Below, in pieces: positions 42,739 through 51,922 of a stretch of 64,000 nt of DNA. Numbering within the stretch: position 1 is the first letter of the stretch; every line of letters begins with the position of its first letter. The notes under the pieces were generated by a model. It was not told the origin of the DNA and ran no database searches. It worked only from the letters and a program-made list of their open reading frames with translations. The DNA comes from Hymenobacter yonginensis. GTDB taxonomy: Bacteria > Bacteroidota > Bacteroidia > Cytophagales > Hymenobacteraceae. Location of the stretch: assembly GCF_027625995.1 (NCBI RefSeq), contig NZ_CP115397.1, positions 1-64,000 of the forward strand. Direction: 5' to 3'. Made by a program: the position numbers and the translations under genes.

Positions 42739-43357
42739 GGGAAGTCGCGTTTTGCTTCCGTCTGGCAAGCCGGTAAACAGTATAGCGCGGGGCGTTTGCG
42801 CAATCCGGGCACAGGGTGAAAAACACCCTCCCAGTTGTATCCGGATCAGCCAGAACACCTCAAATTATTGTGGTCAACAACGTTTTGTCCACTCAGAGCC
42901 CGCAGCCGCTGGCCAATATATTTCCTGAAATCCGGCTGCTGCGCACGCCCCCGCAAGCTTGGCTTCGCCGGCAACAGCAACCTGGGCGTTCGCCTGACTC
43001 GAGGCGAGTACCGGCTCTTGGCAATGACACGGAAGTGGGGTCCGGCCTGCTCAAATTGTTGCTGGCCGTGTTCCAAGCCGATCTTCGGGCCAATGCCGCC
43101 GCTGGGCCCGCAAGTTCGACTCGCGTCAGGACGGGGTCTTGCTCGACACGTTGGAAGCGCGCGTGATGCGCAATCCATTCCGGCTTGTCCTGAGCTGATG
43201 GCAGGCGCAACCTTTTGGGAGGGGCGCTGAGTCGAGTGCCTTTCAATTCCTACTGGAAGTAGGGTTTGGCAACGGGGTGGGCGTCAGGAATAAAGCCAGC
43301 ATAGTGGCTTGCCTGCGGGAATGCGTTCAGCGCCGCTGACCGGGGGAGGAACGGTCT
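42739..43357. other. Non-coding or decayed stretch
   Basis: Several overlapping frames span 42800-43250 on both strands, but none shows a domain, a start signal or codon use like real genes here. It may be a relic of a transposable element. Confidence 0.3.
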
Positions 43358-43860
43358 CATCTATTACAAAAACCACGACAGGAATCAGGATCTTCCGCTT
43401 AGTCCGTAGAAGATTTTGCTTCCGACGAGCACTCAGCCACCCACACCTGCTTGGGTAAGCGCGAAGCAGTGCCTCTGCGTGGTTTTGGTAATAGATGCCC
43501 GTTCACTACGGGGGCGGGCCGGCAGGAGTCTGCGTGGTTCTGGTAATAGGTGTCCGGCATACGACAGGTCGTAAAGCACCCGTGCAAGACATCATTTTCA
43601 ATGTATTTAAATTGAAATAACTAGATGATATAAAGGCTTCTAAGTCGTGAGACTTCAAGTGGGATAAAAGGTCTGACTGATTATTCGGCGTCATCCATCT
43701 ATTACAAAAACCACGACAGCGGCGGCCCTTCCTTAACAGCCTTTTCTTGAAAGAGACGACCTGTTTAAACCTGATTGTTTCCCTGATTTACATGTTTCCA
43801 GGGTGTCTAACTGTTTGACTCTTAGTTGATAAATGCCTCATCTATTACAGAAGCCACGCG
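43358..43860. repeat. Second repeat family: five ~22-bp copies in both orientations
   Basis: The consensus is CATCTATTACMARAACCACG. Direct copies lie at 43358-43380, 43696-43718 and 43839-43860. Inverted copies lie at 43476-43497 and 43531-43552. The first and second copies face each other 140 bp apart like terminal repeats. Spacing is irregular and no open frame links them. They could be MITE ends, binding sites of a second replication or partition system, or a resolution site. No gene is recognised in 43358-44396. Confidence 0.6.
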
Positions 43861-44396
43861 GGAATGCGCCAAGCAGCTCACCTTATTTGATTCTCTGCAC
43901 TCGAAGAGCATGTCAGCCAGATCGTGGTGCAGCACAGCGCGATGTTGAACGCACGCGTTGATTTGTCAACGGTGTAAACGCGCCTGATTATGGCCATGCT
44001 TGCATGCATCGGGCGCAGCAACAGCGAGTTATGGCAGATACGCATTCCGCTCACTGAAATTGTGGCCCTGTCCCGGCGCCGGCCTGGGGCAAGGGCTACC
44101 AATAGGTGGCCGGCACATGCGACCAAATGGTGAGCCGCATCCTGCATATTGAGTGGTCAGATCTGCTGCGCAGCGCTTTGGCTGTCCTGCATCGATGCCC
44201 GGTACCCGGTACCTGCCAGCCGAAAACCAGCAATAGATGAAGCCGACTCGCAGCATAAGCATCATGGTTTGCGTAGCACTACCAAGCGTCGGCACGCGGC
44301 ACCTGGCTACTGTAACGGACCAGGTAGCGGCACTAGGGCCCGTAGGTGCCGGGAGCCTGCCTAGCGTTCAGTATCCTGCCGTTTTCAATCCATTGT

Positions 44397-44873
44397 ATGA
44401 ATCAGATGAGCTCCGGTCCCTTTGCCATGCCTTCCCACCTGCGACAAGCCCAGCTGGCGCTGGACGCTGCAGGCATTCCCCTGGAGGCGGGCATACAGGC
44501 CCTGGCCCTGGCTAACGAGTTCTATCACCAGACGCCCCAGGTCAGCCAGACCGATTCGCTGCGGCGGGAACGCAACCAGCTGCAGGATGAAATGGAAAGT
44601 CTCAGCAGCCAGCTGCAGCAGCAGCGGGCGGCAAACCGTCAGCTCGCCGAGCAGTTAGCCTCGGCCCGCCAGTTACCAAAGGAGCACCAGCAGAAAGCGT
44701 ATCGTCTGCGCAAACAGCTGCGCGCAATGCTGCAGGTGCTTGAGCACCCCCAGGCCAGGGAGCGGACTAAGCTGGCACGGGTGGAGCAACTCATCAGGGC
44801 TTCGCTGGCGAATCCGGGAACTGGTCCTGATATCCCGTATGATACTGAGCAGATACCCGCCGAGCCGCAGTAG
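44397..44873 (+). CDS. Coiled-coil hypothetical protein
   Basis: This 158-residue protein starts MNQMSSGPFAMPSHLRQAQL. Residues ~55-130 form a long coiled coil (LRRERNQLQDEMESLSSQLQ, QQRAANRQLAEQLASARQLP) followed by basic helices. The N-terminal ~45 residues (LDAAGIPLEAGIQALALANE) may form a small domain. No family is recognised. It is isolated, lying downstream of the repeat region, and could be a DNA-associated or structural plasmid protein. Confidence 0.55.
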   Translation: MNQMSSGPFAMPSHLRQAQLALDAAGIPLEAGIQALALANEFYHQTPQVSQTDSLRRERNQLQDEMESLSSQLQQQRAANRQLAEQLASARQLPKEHQQKAYRLRKQLRAMLQVLEHPQARERTKLARVEQLIRASLANPGTGPDIPYDTEQIPAEPQ

Positions 44874-45450
44874 CTGCTCGCCTCCAAGCAGATCACTTAC
44901 TATCACTAGGAGGTGCACCGGCCGTCAAGTACCATTTCCAGCTTAACCGCTAGCTCCCTAAAGCCGGTCAAGAGCAGATTAACTGCGACCATCAGCAGGC
45001 CACTCGCCGCATCACTGATAGGCTGGGCATCGGGAAGCCAAAACATCTTAGTACATGAATGTCATCCGCTACTACCGCGTCCGCTATGGCAATATGTACT
45101 GCATTGCCCTCAATAAGCCACACGAAACCACCACACTAGGTGCTTGCAAGCCTGCTGTAGCATGCATGCCCGCCCGTTCAGCCCCGAGTACCCTACTACC
45201 CTTGCTGAAGTGGAGCATTGGCACTTGTGTTGAAGTTCCTGGCTATGAATTCCCTGATTATGCTCGGCCCCCCAGACTCCAAGCTTCAGGAAGCCGAACC
45301 TAATCCCAAATCAGGATTGCTGAGATGGCCAGCTCCAATCAGCATGTAGGACTGAAGTGGGTATGCTGGTTCATCAAGTCGTTCATGTACCGCTGTTTCA
45401 GTCAGTATATAAGCTGAATAACCTTAAGAGAGTACTAGAAGAACCGGTTA
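44874..45450. other. Gene-poor stretch, nothing recognised
   Basis: An open frame at 45055-45303 (MNVIRYYRVRYGNMYCIALN) has no recognisable domain and a low-complexity tail, so it is not called as a gene. Confidence 0.3.
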
Positions 45451-45645
45451 TTATAGGTTTCCCTCCTGAGGTGGCTGATCTTGTCCCGGTGGGTACGGAT
45501 GCTGTCCCATCTGGCTCGACCAGCGTTTTTTGCTTTCTGCGATAAACCGGGATATTTCCCGCAGACCTTCTTCCGTAAGTGGCTCAGATTGAATAAGACC
45601 TGCATCTTCTGGCTCATCGTCTTCATTATGTCGTTGCTTGCTCAT
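45451..45645 (-). CDS. Small acidic hypothetical protein
   Basis: This 64-residue protein (MSKQRHNEDDEPEDAGLIQS, then EPLTEEGLREISRFIAESKK) is strongly charged with a plausible amphipathic helix. An overlapping frame on the same strand is less protein-like. No family is recognised. Confidence 0.4.
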   Translation of the reverse strand: MSKQRHNEDDEPEDAGLIQSEPLTEEGLREISRFIAESKKRWSSQMGQHPYPPGQDQPPQEGNL

Positions 45646-45984
45646 GAGGAAATGAATTCAGGTGATAAGTAGTTGCAAAAGAAGTCTCAATCATGCCAGC
45701 GTACAGTGCCGCAACTGCTAGCAGCCAAGCGCTTATTGCCCGATACAGGTAGGCATGAGAGAGGCAGATGAAGTTAACACTCCAGTTTCAATTATCCTTG
45801 GTTGACACAGGAGGAAGGCGGTAGCCCGTCTGTTATCAATCCCCTGGTCGGGCACGAGTTCGCTACATAAAATCTATGCTCTCCAGACGCGCAGTTACAC
45901 GTGTTTTTTCAATGCCCCCACGACGGCTGTGACTGCTTTGCTTTGTCTACAGCCTGTTATGGACTGATACGTTAAATTGGGGGT

Positions 45985-46613
45985 ATGGCCCGGCAAGTTG
46001 GTTACCCCAGTGATGTAACGGATGCAGAATGAGCGTTTGTGGCGCCGCAGCGGCAGCATTCGTTGCGGGACTTGTTCAACGCGGTCCGCTGCCTGATCAA
46101 ATCAGGCTGCGGCTGGCGCTACCGCCCGCACGATTTGCCGCCTTGGCCGGCCGTGTATCAGCAGTGGGCGCGCTGGCTTGGGCAACCGCTGTTTTGAGCA
46201 TCTGCTGGCTAATTTACGCGAACTGGCGTGTCTGTTGGCCAGTCGCCAAGCCGAACCTACGGCCGTGATTCTGGACTCGCGTACGCTGCAAAGCACGCCC
46301 GAGAGCGGAGCCCATGCGGGCTACGTTGGGGCCAAACGGCGCAAGGGTAGCAAGGTGCATGTGGCCGTGGATACGCTGGGCCACTTGCCTGGCTGCCATC
46401 GTCACGCCAGCCAGTGAACCGGACCGCGGGCAAGTCGCCACGCTGTGTGAGCGGGTGCAGCAGGTAACGGGTCAGCGCGTCGAAGTGGCCTATGCCGACC
46501 AGGGCTACACGGGCGAGGAAGCCGAATACGCGGCCGCCGTCCACGACATTGCTCTACAAGTTGTTTTGCTGGCGGTCATCATGCCGGGAACGCCCCAGAC
46601 GTTGGGTGGGTAA
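45985..46613 (+). pseudogene. Degraded IS5-family (IS427-like) transposase
   Basis: Pieces in different frames match the family in order: MARQVGYPSDVTDAE followed by a TGA where Trp is expected, then [20 protein letters not shown] and [16 protein letters not shown]. After frameshifts come [40 protein letters not shown] and YADQGYTGEEAEYAA. An internal deletion removes part of the N-terminal region. The catalytic D-containing LDSRT and ADQGY motifs are visible, but the gene is dead. Terminal repeats were not found. Confidence 0.85.
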
Positions 46614-46883
46614 GTCGCTTTCCACCGCGGCTCATTAAGCATCCGTTAACTCATACCGTGCTGCCATACCCTAAGATACGCAACACGCCTTTTCAGACAC
46701 AGCCTAAACGTCAGCATCAACGAGCGTACCGTTATTCTAACAGTAGAGCGGCGCAGCCTGCTTGAGCTGAAGGAGCACGGAGCTCTTCCTTGATACAGTG
46801 GCAGCTATCTGATCATTGAGAGTCGCGCATCAAGGGGTGTGCACGGGCGAATGCCGGCGGCTTCGATCAAACTGCGCGAAGGT

Positions 46884-47249
46884 TTAGTTGCCTGCCTGCA
46901 TCATGCGGGCGCGGTGGGCCAGGCCCCATTCCGCCAGGCTGTCGGTCAGGGTGGTCAGCGAGCGGCCGGTTTCCGAAAGGCTGTAGGTAACCGTCAGGGG
47001 TTTGCTCGTGGCCACGTGCCGCACAATAAGCCCATTGGTTTCCAGGTCTTGCAGCTCCCGGCTCAGTACTTTGCCGGAGATGCCCGTCACGTCGCGCAGC
47101 AGAGCCGAGTAGCGCATCGGCTGGTGGCAGAGGCGGGCAATGATGGCGAGCTTCCACTTGCCGCTCAGGATATCGAGTGTATCGTCGATGGCGCGCATGC
47201 GATGGGCACAGGCGCCCGTGAAGGAATGATCGGCCGAATCTTGCTGCAT
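46884..47249 (-). CDS. HxlR-family transcriptional regulator
   Basis: This 121-residue winged-helix protein is typical of HxlR regulators: CAHRMRAIDDTLDILSGKWK, LAIIARLCHQPMRYSALLRD, ISGKVLSRELQDLETNGLIV, then YSLSETGRSLTTLTDSLAEW. Family members often sense redox or electrophile stress through an N-terminal Cys; here Cys lies in FTGACAHR. It diverges from a nitroreductase gene and very likely controls it, since repeated TACCTTT half-sites lie between the two. Confidence 0.9.
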   Translation of the reverse strand: MQQDSADHSFTGACAHRMRAIDDTLDILSGKWKLAIIARLCHQPMRYSALLRDVTGISGKVLSRELQDLETNGLIVRHVATSKPLTVTYSLSETGRSLTTLTDSLAEWGLAHRARMMQAGN

Positions 47250-47298
47250 GAGAAGGAGTGGTTACCTGGTTGTCACCAGAGGGCCGCGGATGTCCCGG

Positions 47299-47348
47299 TT
47301 ACCTTTTGTCCCAAAGGTACGGCTTGTCAGCAAGAGCCTTTACCTTTG
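47299..47348. promoter_or_regulatory. HxlR operator and nitroreductase promoter
   Basis: TTACCTTTTG (47299-47308), CAAAGGTAC (47312-47320) and TACCTTTG (47341-47348) are three related half-sites, the first two forming a dyad. The last also fits the -7 consensus TAnnTTTG for the nitroreductase gene, so a bound HxlR dimer would overlap the promoter. Confidence 0.55.
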
Positions 47349-47382
47349 CCCCGGATCTAATTCCAGGAAAACACCTTTCAAC

Positions 47383-48054
47383 ATGTCCTTACTCGAAGAC
47401 CTGACGTGGCGCTACGCCACCAAAAAAATGAACGGCGAGCGTATTCCCGCCGATAAGCTGAATTACATTCTGGAAGCGGCGCGCCTGGCCCCGTCCTCGT
47501 CGGGACTGCAGCCCTACAAAATCCTGGTTATCTCGGACCCGGCGCTGCTGGCCAAGATCCGGGAGGTGTCCTTCAACCAGAGCCAGGTGACGGACTGCTC
47601 GCACCTGCTGGTGTTTGTGGCCTGGGACGGCTACAGCGAGGAGCGCATCACGCGCGTCTTCAACTACACCATGGACCAGCGCGGCCTGCCGCACCAGACC
47701 ATGGCCGACTACAAGCAGAATCTGTGGTCCATGTACGAGCCCCTGGGCCAAGAGTGGCACGCTCAGCACGCAGCCAAGCAGAGCTACATTGCCTTTGCCA
47801 TGGCTATTGCGGCAGCGGCGGAACAGCGCGTGGACGCTACGCCCATTGAAGGCTTCAACGCCGAACAGCTCGATACCCTGCTGCAGCTGAGAGGCAGTGG
47901 CTACCGCAGCGCGGTGCTGTTGCCGCTCGGCTACCGGCAGGAGTCGGAAGACTGGCTGGTGAACATGAAGAAGGTGCGCACCCCGATGGAGGAATTCGCC
48001 CAAGAGCTGACGCTGGCTGATCTGACGAACGCTGAGGAGCAGGCCGCCCAGTAG
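47383..48054 (+). CDS. Nitroreductase-family NAD(P)H oxidoreductase
   Basis: This 223-residue protein starts MSLLEDLTWRYATKKMNGER and has the FMN-binding motif ARLAPSSSGLQPYKILVISD. It continues with SYIAFAMAIAAAAEQRVDAT and PIEGFNAEQLDTLL, then the final FMN region VLLPLGYRQESEDW. Such enzymes reduce nitro compounds, quinones or enones with FMN. The start at 47383 fits the family N-terminus; the longer frame overlaps the promoter. It is divergent from its probable HxlR regulator. Confidence 0.92.
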   Translation: MSLLEDLTWRYATKKMNGERIPADKLNYILEAARLAPSSSGLQPYKILVISDPALLAKIREVSFNQSQVTDCSHLLVFVAWDGYSEERITRVFNYTMDQRGLPHQTMADYKQNLWSMYEPLGQEWHAQHAAKQSYIAFAMAIAAAAEQRVDATPIEGFNAEQLDTLLQLRGSGYRSAVLLPLGYRQESEDWLVNMKKVRTPMEEFAQELTLADLTNAEEQAAQ

Positions 48055-48070
48055 GCACCTGCCCTTGACG

Positions 48071-48136
48071 AAAGTGCCCCGTAATCGTCCTATTCCTGGC
48101 TTATCCAGCGGGCAGTAGGTTGTTACGGGGCACTTT
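48071..48136. repeat. 14-bp inverted repeat downstream of the nitroreductase
   Basis: AAAGTGCCCCGTAA (48071-48084) and TTACGGGGCACTTT (48123-48136) are perfect reverse complements with a 38-nt loop. It may be a terminator of the nitroreductase gene. The Tn3-family transposon starts 12 bp later. Confidence 0.55.
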
Positions 48137-48148
48137 TGCGTGGTAAAG

Positions 48149-48186
48149 GGGGGCGCACTATAGTAAGAACGGAAAACAACGCTAAG
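48149..48186. repeat. Left terminal inverted repeat of the Tn3-family element
   Basis: It begins GGGGGCGCAC and ends AACAACGCTAAG. The inner 20 bp differ from the right repeat at one position only. TAAAG directly outside is one copy of the target duplication. Confidence 0.9.
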
Positions 48187-48359
48187 GTCAGTTAATCAGA
48201 TTCCGGTGGTGGGGTGTCGCAGGAAACGGGCGTTTTTTCGGCCCAGTAAATAGCGCACGGAAAAAGCAGCAGAAAGTGGTCTGCAACTGTCTCATTAGCT
48301 GTTCTCATTATTCAACGGCTCACTATCCTTGCCCCCGTTGACTTATCGAGAAAAGCACT
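48187..48359. promoter_or_regulatory. Probable res site and tnpR promoter region
   Basis: The 173 bp between the left repeat and tnpR is where Tn3-family elements usually place their resolution site. A direct repeat CTGTCTCATTA / CTGTTCTCATTA lies at 48287-48310. The three resolvase subsites could not be defined by eye. Confidence 0.4.
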
Positions 48360-48953
48360 ATGATTTTTGGTTATGCCCGCGTTAGTACCCCCGACCAGCA
48401 GTTGCATTTACAGACCGACGCGCTGCAAGCCTACGGCTGCGTGGAAGTCGCTCAGGAAAAAGTGTCATCGGTCAAAGAGCGGCCAGCTCTCCGGCACCTG
48501 CTGACCCGCTTGCGGCCGGGCGATACGCTCGTGGTGTGGAAGCTCGACCGACTGGGCCGTTCGCTCAAAGACCTGGTCACCCTAGTCAGCGGCTTCCAGC
48601 AACTGGACATTCACTTTGTCAGCCTGCAGGACCACTTGGACACGACGACGGCACAGGGCCGGCTGATGTTTAACCTGTTTGCCTCTCTGGCCGAGTTTGA
48701 GCGCGATATTATCCGGGAACGAACGAAAGCCGGCTTGACGGCCGCCCGCGCCCGCGGCCGGCAGGGCGGGCGGCCCAAGGGGCTGTCCAAAGAAGCCCTG
48801 TCCAAGGCCCAGGCCGCGAAAACGCTCTACCTGCAGCAGGATAAGACGGTGGCGGAAATCGGCAAACTCCTAGGGGTCGGCCGGGCCACCATTTACCGCT
48901 ACTTGGCGTACCTGGGAGTGGCAACCGGCGGAAAAGCGCAGGAATCGGCGTAG
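48360..48953 (+). CDS. tnpR: TnpR, serine resolvase of the Tn3-family element
   Basis: This 197-residue protein starts MIFGYARVSTPDQQLHLQTD, with the nucleophile Ser in ARVST. It has the conserved VVWKLDRLGRSLKDLV, then FNLFASLAEFERDIIRERT (helix E) and a C-terminal HTH (KTVAEIGKLLGVGRATIYRY). Resolvases of this type separate the cointegrate made by replicative transposition. All catalytic residues seem present, so it is probably active, although the tnpA gene is broken. Confidence 0.95.
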   Translation: MIFGYARVSTPDQQLHLQTDALQAYGCVEVAQEKVSSVKERPALRHLLTRLRPGDTLVVWKLDRLGRSLKDLVTLVSGFQQLDIHFVSLQDHLDTTTAQGRLMFNLFASLAEFERDIIRERTKAGLTAARARGRQGGRPKGLSKEALSKAQAAKTLYLQQDKTVAEIGKLLGVGRATIYRYLAYLGVATGGKAQESA

Positions 48954-49000
48954 TTGCCGCATTGCCGAATTGCCGGGTGCCTGCTCGTGGCGGCTGCCGT

Positions 49001-49032
49001 CAGAAAGTCTTCAGAATTGCCGGCTACCTTTC
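49001..49032 (+). promoter_or_regulatory. Response-regulator promoter 1 (two-component genes)
   Basis: CAGAA at 49001-49005 and 49012-49016 (11 bp apart) is followed, 13 bp from the second start, by TACCTTTC at 49025-49032, a near-perfect -7 box. The start codon is at 49057. The same geometry is found at 51012 and 54371. Confidence 0.75.
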
Positions 49033-49056
49033 CGCTGTTCCTAACCCTGCTCTCCC

Positions 49057-49734
49057 GTGAAGCTGCTGATTGTAGAAGACGAGCCCGCCCTGCGTACCTC
49101 TCTGGTGGAGTACCTGCGCCAGGACGGCTATGTTGTGGAAGCCGCGGCTAGTTACGAGCAGGCCCACGAGAAAATCAAGCTCTACCAGTACGACTGCGTG
49201 CTGCTGGATTTGACCCTACCCGACGGCAACGGGCTGGACGTGGTGCGCACGCTCAAGGCCGACCGCTCCCCGGCCGGGGTGCTGATTATCTCGGCCCGGG
49301 GCGCGCTCGACGATAAAGTGCTGGGCCTGGAGCTGGGGGCTGATGACTACCTGGCCAAGCCGTTCCACCTCTCGGAGCTGAGTGCCCGGCTGAAGGCCAT
49401 CATCCGGCGGCGGCAGTTTCAGGGGCAGCGCCACCTGCTATTTCAGGAGTTGACCGTGTTTCCCGACCAGGCCCAGGTGCTGGTCAACGGCGAGCAGGTA
49501 CTGCTCACGCGCAAGGAGTTTGACCTGCTGCTATATCTGCTCACCCATCCCGGCCGCGTGCTGACCAAGGAATCTATTGCCGAGCACGTGTGGGGCGACG
49601 CGGCCGATGCGGCCGACTCCTTCGACTTTCTCTACACCCACCTGAAGAACCTGCGGCGTAAGCTGCAGGAGAAAGGAGTCGGGGACTACATCCGCTCCGT
49701 GTACGGGGTAGGCTATAAGTTCAGCGCGGAATGA
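49057..49734 (+). CDS. OmpR-family response regulator of the transposon
   Basis: This 225-residue protein has a receiver domain with the acidic pair Glu7-Asp8 (IVEDEP), phospho-acceptor Asp51 (VLLDLTLPDG) and Lys101 (YLAKPF). The C-terminal winged helix has LLTRKEFDLLLYLLTHPGRV and the recognition region FDFLYTHLKNLRRKLQ. The gene begins with GTG (49057). It overlaps the kinase gene by 4 bp, so the pair is translationally coupled. OmpR-type dimers bind direct repeats spaced 10-11 bp, which fits the CAGAA repeats in the three transposon promoters. It probably responds to a metal or envelope signal via the kinase. Confidence 0.94.
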   Translation: MKLLIVEDEPALRTSLVEYLRQDGYVVEAAASYEQAHEKIKLYQYDCVLLDLTLPDGNGLDVVRTLKADRSPAGVLIISARGALDDKVLGLELGADDYLAKPFHLSELSARLKAIIRRRQFQGQRHLLFQELTVFPDQAQVLVNGEQVLLTRKEFDLLLYLLTHPGRVLTKESIAEHVWGDAADAADSFDFLYTHLKNLRRKLQEKGVGDYIRSVYGVGYKFSAE

Positions 49735-51005
49735 AGCTGCTGGCCGCTACCAACCGCTACTACCTTCTGCTGGCCACCGTACTCTTCACCGTGGGCAGCG
49801 TACTGCTGTACTATGGCGTGCGCTGGACGCTGCAAAGCGAGGTAGAGGAGCGCCTGTTTCAGCAGCGCGACTACCTGCGGGAGCAGGTGCAGCGCACCGG
49901 CCGCCTGCCCGGCACCCCGTTTGAGGGGCGCATGCAGCTCAGTGCAAAGCCCCAGCCGGAAGGCCTGCGCGACACCCTGCTGCTGGAACCCCTGGAAAAC
50001 GAGCTGGAGCCCTACCGTCAGCTCACGTTCCGGCTGCAGCTCAATGGGCAAACCCAGTGGGTGTCGCTGAGCAAAGCCCTGCTGGAAACCTACGAAGTGC
50101 AGCGCCTGATTTTGTTGCTGCTGGTGGGTGTGCTGGGCACGCTGCTGCTGGGCGTGGTGCTGCTCAACCGCTGGCTGACCCACCGCCTCTGGACCCCGTT
50201 TGAGCAGACCCTGCACCAGCTGCAGGGCTATGATATACGTCAGCACCAGGTCCTGCAGCTGCCCGTCACCCGCATCGAGGAGTTTGCCCAACTCAACCAT
50301 ACGCTCACCCAGCTGAGCGAGCGGGTCGCGGCCGACTACGCCACGCTTAAGGAGTTCACCGAAAACGCGGCCCACGAAACCCGCACTCCGCTGGCCATCA
50401 TGCAGGCCAAGCTGGAACAGCTGCTGCAGCTGCCCGATCTGCCCGCGCCGGCCGGCCCCTTGGTGGGCGACCTGTACGCAGCCGTGCAGCGGCTGGCCCG
50501 CCTGCACCAGGGCCTGACGCTGCTCAGCAAAATCGAGAACCAGCAGTTTGCCGCCACCCAGCCGCTGCCGCTGGCCGAGTTGCTGCGCGAGAAGCTGGGC
50601 CAACTGGAAGAGTTCATGCAGCAGAAAAACCTGCAGCTGGACGTACAGATCAGCGCCGAGCCAGTACTGCTGATGCACCCGGCCCTGGCGGATTCGTTGC
50701 TTAGCAACCTGCTACACAACGCCATCCGGCACAACCAGCTGGGCGGCCTGCTGCGGGTGCAATTAAGCGCCACCGAGCTGATGATCACCAATGCCGGTCC
50801 GGCCCTGACGGCGCAGCAGGAGCCCGCCCAGTTTTTCGAGCGGTTCCGCAAGCAGAACGCCGCGTCCGAGTCGCCCGGTCTGGGTTTGTCCATCGTGCAG
50901 AGCATCACAGGCTTCTATGGCTTTACCGTGACGTATGGGTACGCCCCGGACCCGCCGCGGCATACGCTGCGCGTCCGGTTTGGGCCGGCGGCTAGCGCGC
51001 GCTGA
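49731..51005 (+). CDS. Sensor histidine kinase of the transposon
   Basis: This 424-residue protein has two membrane helices (YLLLATVLFTVGSVLLYYGV and LILLLLVGVLGTLLLGVVLL) around a periplasmic domain of about 90 residues. A HisKA domain follows with the phospho-His in NAAHETRTPLAIMQAKLEQL, then HATPase with the N box LLHNAIRHN and G box SPGLGLSIVQ. No obvious metal-binding motif is visible in the sensor domain. It overlaps the response regulator gene by 4 bp. The signal is unknown; given the cargo, periplasmic metal or membrane stress is likely. Confidence 0.92.
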   Translation: MKLLAATNRYYLLLATVLFTVGSVLLYYGVRWTLQSEVEERLFQQRDYLREQVQRTGRLPGTPFEGRMQLSAKPQPEGLRDTLLLEPLENELEPYRQLTFRLQLNGQTQWVSLSKALLETYEVQRLILLLLVGVLGTLLLGVVLLNRWLTHRLWTPFEQTLHQLQGYDIRQHQVLQLPVTRIEEFAQLNHTLTQLSERVAADYATLKEFTENAAHETRTPLAIMQAKLEQLLQLPDLPAPAGPLVGDLYAAVQRLARLHQGLTLLSKIENQQFAATQPLPLAELLREKLGQLEEFMQQKNLQLDVQISAEPVLLMHPALADSLLSNLLHNAIRHNQLGGLLRVQLSATELMITNAGPALTAQQEPAQFFERFRKQNAASESPGLGLSIVQSITGFYGFTVTYGYAPDPPRHTLRVRFGPAASAR

Positions 51006-51011
51006 CAACTA

Positions 51012-51043
51012 CAGAATGTGCACAGAATTGGCTCTTACGTTTG
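51012..51043 (+). promoter_or_regulatory. Response-regulator promoter 2 (PAP2 operon)
   Basis: CAGAA at 51012-51016 and 51023-51027 (11 bp apart), then TACGTTTG at 51036-51043, a perfect -7 box exactly 13 bp from the second CAGAA. This fixes the next start at 51069, because the upstream ATG at 51018 would lie inside the promoter. Confidence 0.8.
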
Positions 51044-51068
51044 GGGCCTACCTGCTGCTGCCTTCTGT

Positions 51069-51851
51069 ATGTTTCGCTCTGTACTGCTCCCCTGGCTATG
51101 CTGTCTGCTGCCCCTATTTCCAGCCCGGGCCCAGATGGTACCATCCGCTTCGCTAACGCCCTCCACGAGTGATTCCACGGCCCATCGGGCGCTCTGGCAG
51201 CGGCCGGTAAGCCGGGCAGTGCTGGTGCCCACGCTGCTGCTCACGGCCGGGGCCCTGACCACCCACCGGGTGGAACTGCTGGAATCAGACGAGGAGCTGC
51301 GGGAGGAAATCCGCGAGCACATGGGCCGGCCCGCGACCACGCTCGACAACCAGCTGCGCTACCTGCCGGGGGCAGTAACGCTCGGCCTAGGTTTGGCCGG
51401 GGTGCCGGGCCGCCACAAACCGGTGGATCAGCTGCTGCTGGCGGCGCTGGCCTTCACCCTCAACGACGCGGCGACCAGCAACCTGAAGAGGCTCACGCAG
51501 GTGCAGCGCCCCGACAGGTCCGACTTCCATTCCTTTCCCAGCCAGCACACCAGCCTGGCCTTCGCCTCGGCCACGTTCCTGCACAAGGAATACGGCGGGC
51601 GCAGCATCTGGTACAGCCTTGGGGGCTACGGCGTGGCCGCCACTACGGGGGGCATCCGCATGGCCAAGGATGCGCACTGGCTCTCCGACGTGCTGGCCGG
51701 CGCCGGCGTGGGCATTCTCTCCACCGAGGCGGCCTACTGGCTGTATCCGCGCCTTATGAAGCCGATGCGCCGGGTGCTGGGCAGCCGGGCACTGGTGGTA
51801 CCCACATACCAGCAGGGCGCCGTGGGGGCCACCGCGGTGGTCCGGCTGTGA
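51069..51851 (+). CDS. PAP2-superfamily phosphatase (first of three)
   Basis: This 260-residue protein has a signal peptide or anchor (VLLPWLCCLLPLFPARAQ). It has the PAP2 motifs KRLTQVQRP (KxxxxxxRP), FPSQHTSLAFA (PSxH) and a third motif around RMAKDAHWLSDVLAG (with His and Asp). The middle Gly of PSGH is Gln (PSQH). PAP2 enzymes act on phospholipids or undecaprenyl pyrophosphate outside the cytoplasm. It is the first gene after promoter 2 and is followed closely by another PAP2 gene. Confidence 0.88.
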   Translation: MFRSVLLPWLCCLLPLFPARAQMVPSASLTPSTSDSTAHRALWQRPVSRAVLVPTLLLTAGALTTHRVELLESDEELREEIREHMGRPATTLDNQLRYLPGAVTLGLGLAGVPGRHKPVDQLLLAALAFTLNDAATSNLKRLTQVQRPDRSDFHSFPSQHTSLAFASATFLHKEYGGRSIWYSLGGYGVAATTGGIRMAKDAHWLSDVLAGAGVGILSTEAAYWLYPRLMKPMRRVLGSRALVVPTYQQGAVGATAVVRL

Positions 51852-51922
51852 GGCCGCTGCTCCTTCTTTTCCTGAATCCGGCCCCGTTTCTTCCTGTGGC
51901 CCCACTTTCTGCCAGACAGCAT

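Noticed and set aside
42800-43250. Overlapping ORFs of 110-131 codons on both strands
   Set aside because: No domain, no start signal and competing frames; probably non-coding relic sequence.
43358-43860. Integron attC cassette array
   Set aside because: There are no attC-type core sites, no integrase and no cassette ORFs between the repeats.
45055-45303. 82-residue plus-strand ORF
   Set aside because: Only the first 25 residues look protein-like, and no family or promoter was found.
51018-51068. Earlier start for the first PAP2 gene
   Set aside because: It lies within the CAGAA repeats and the -7 box, upstream of any transcript from that promoter.
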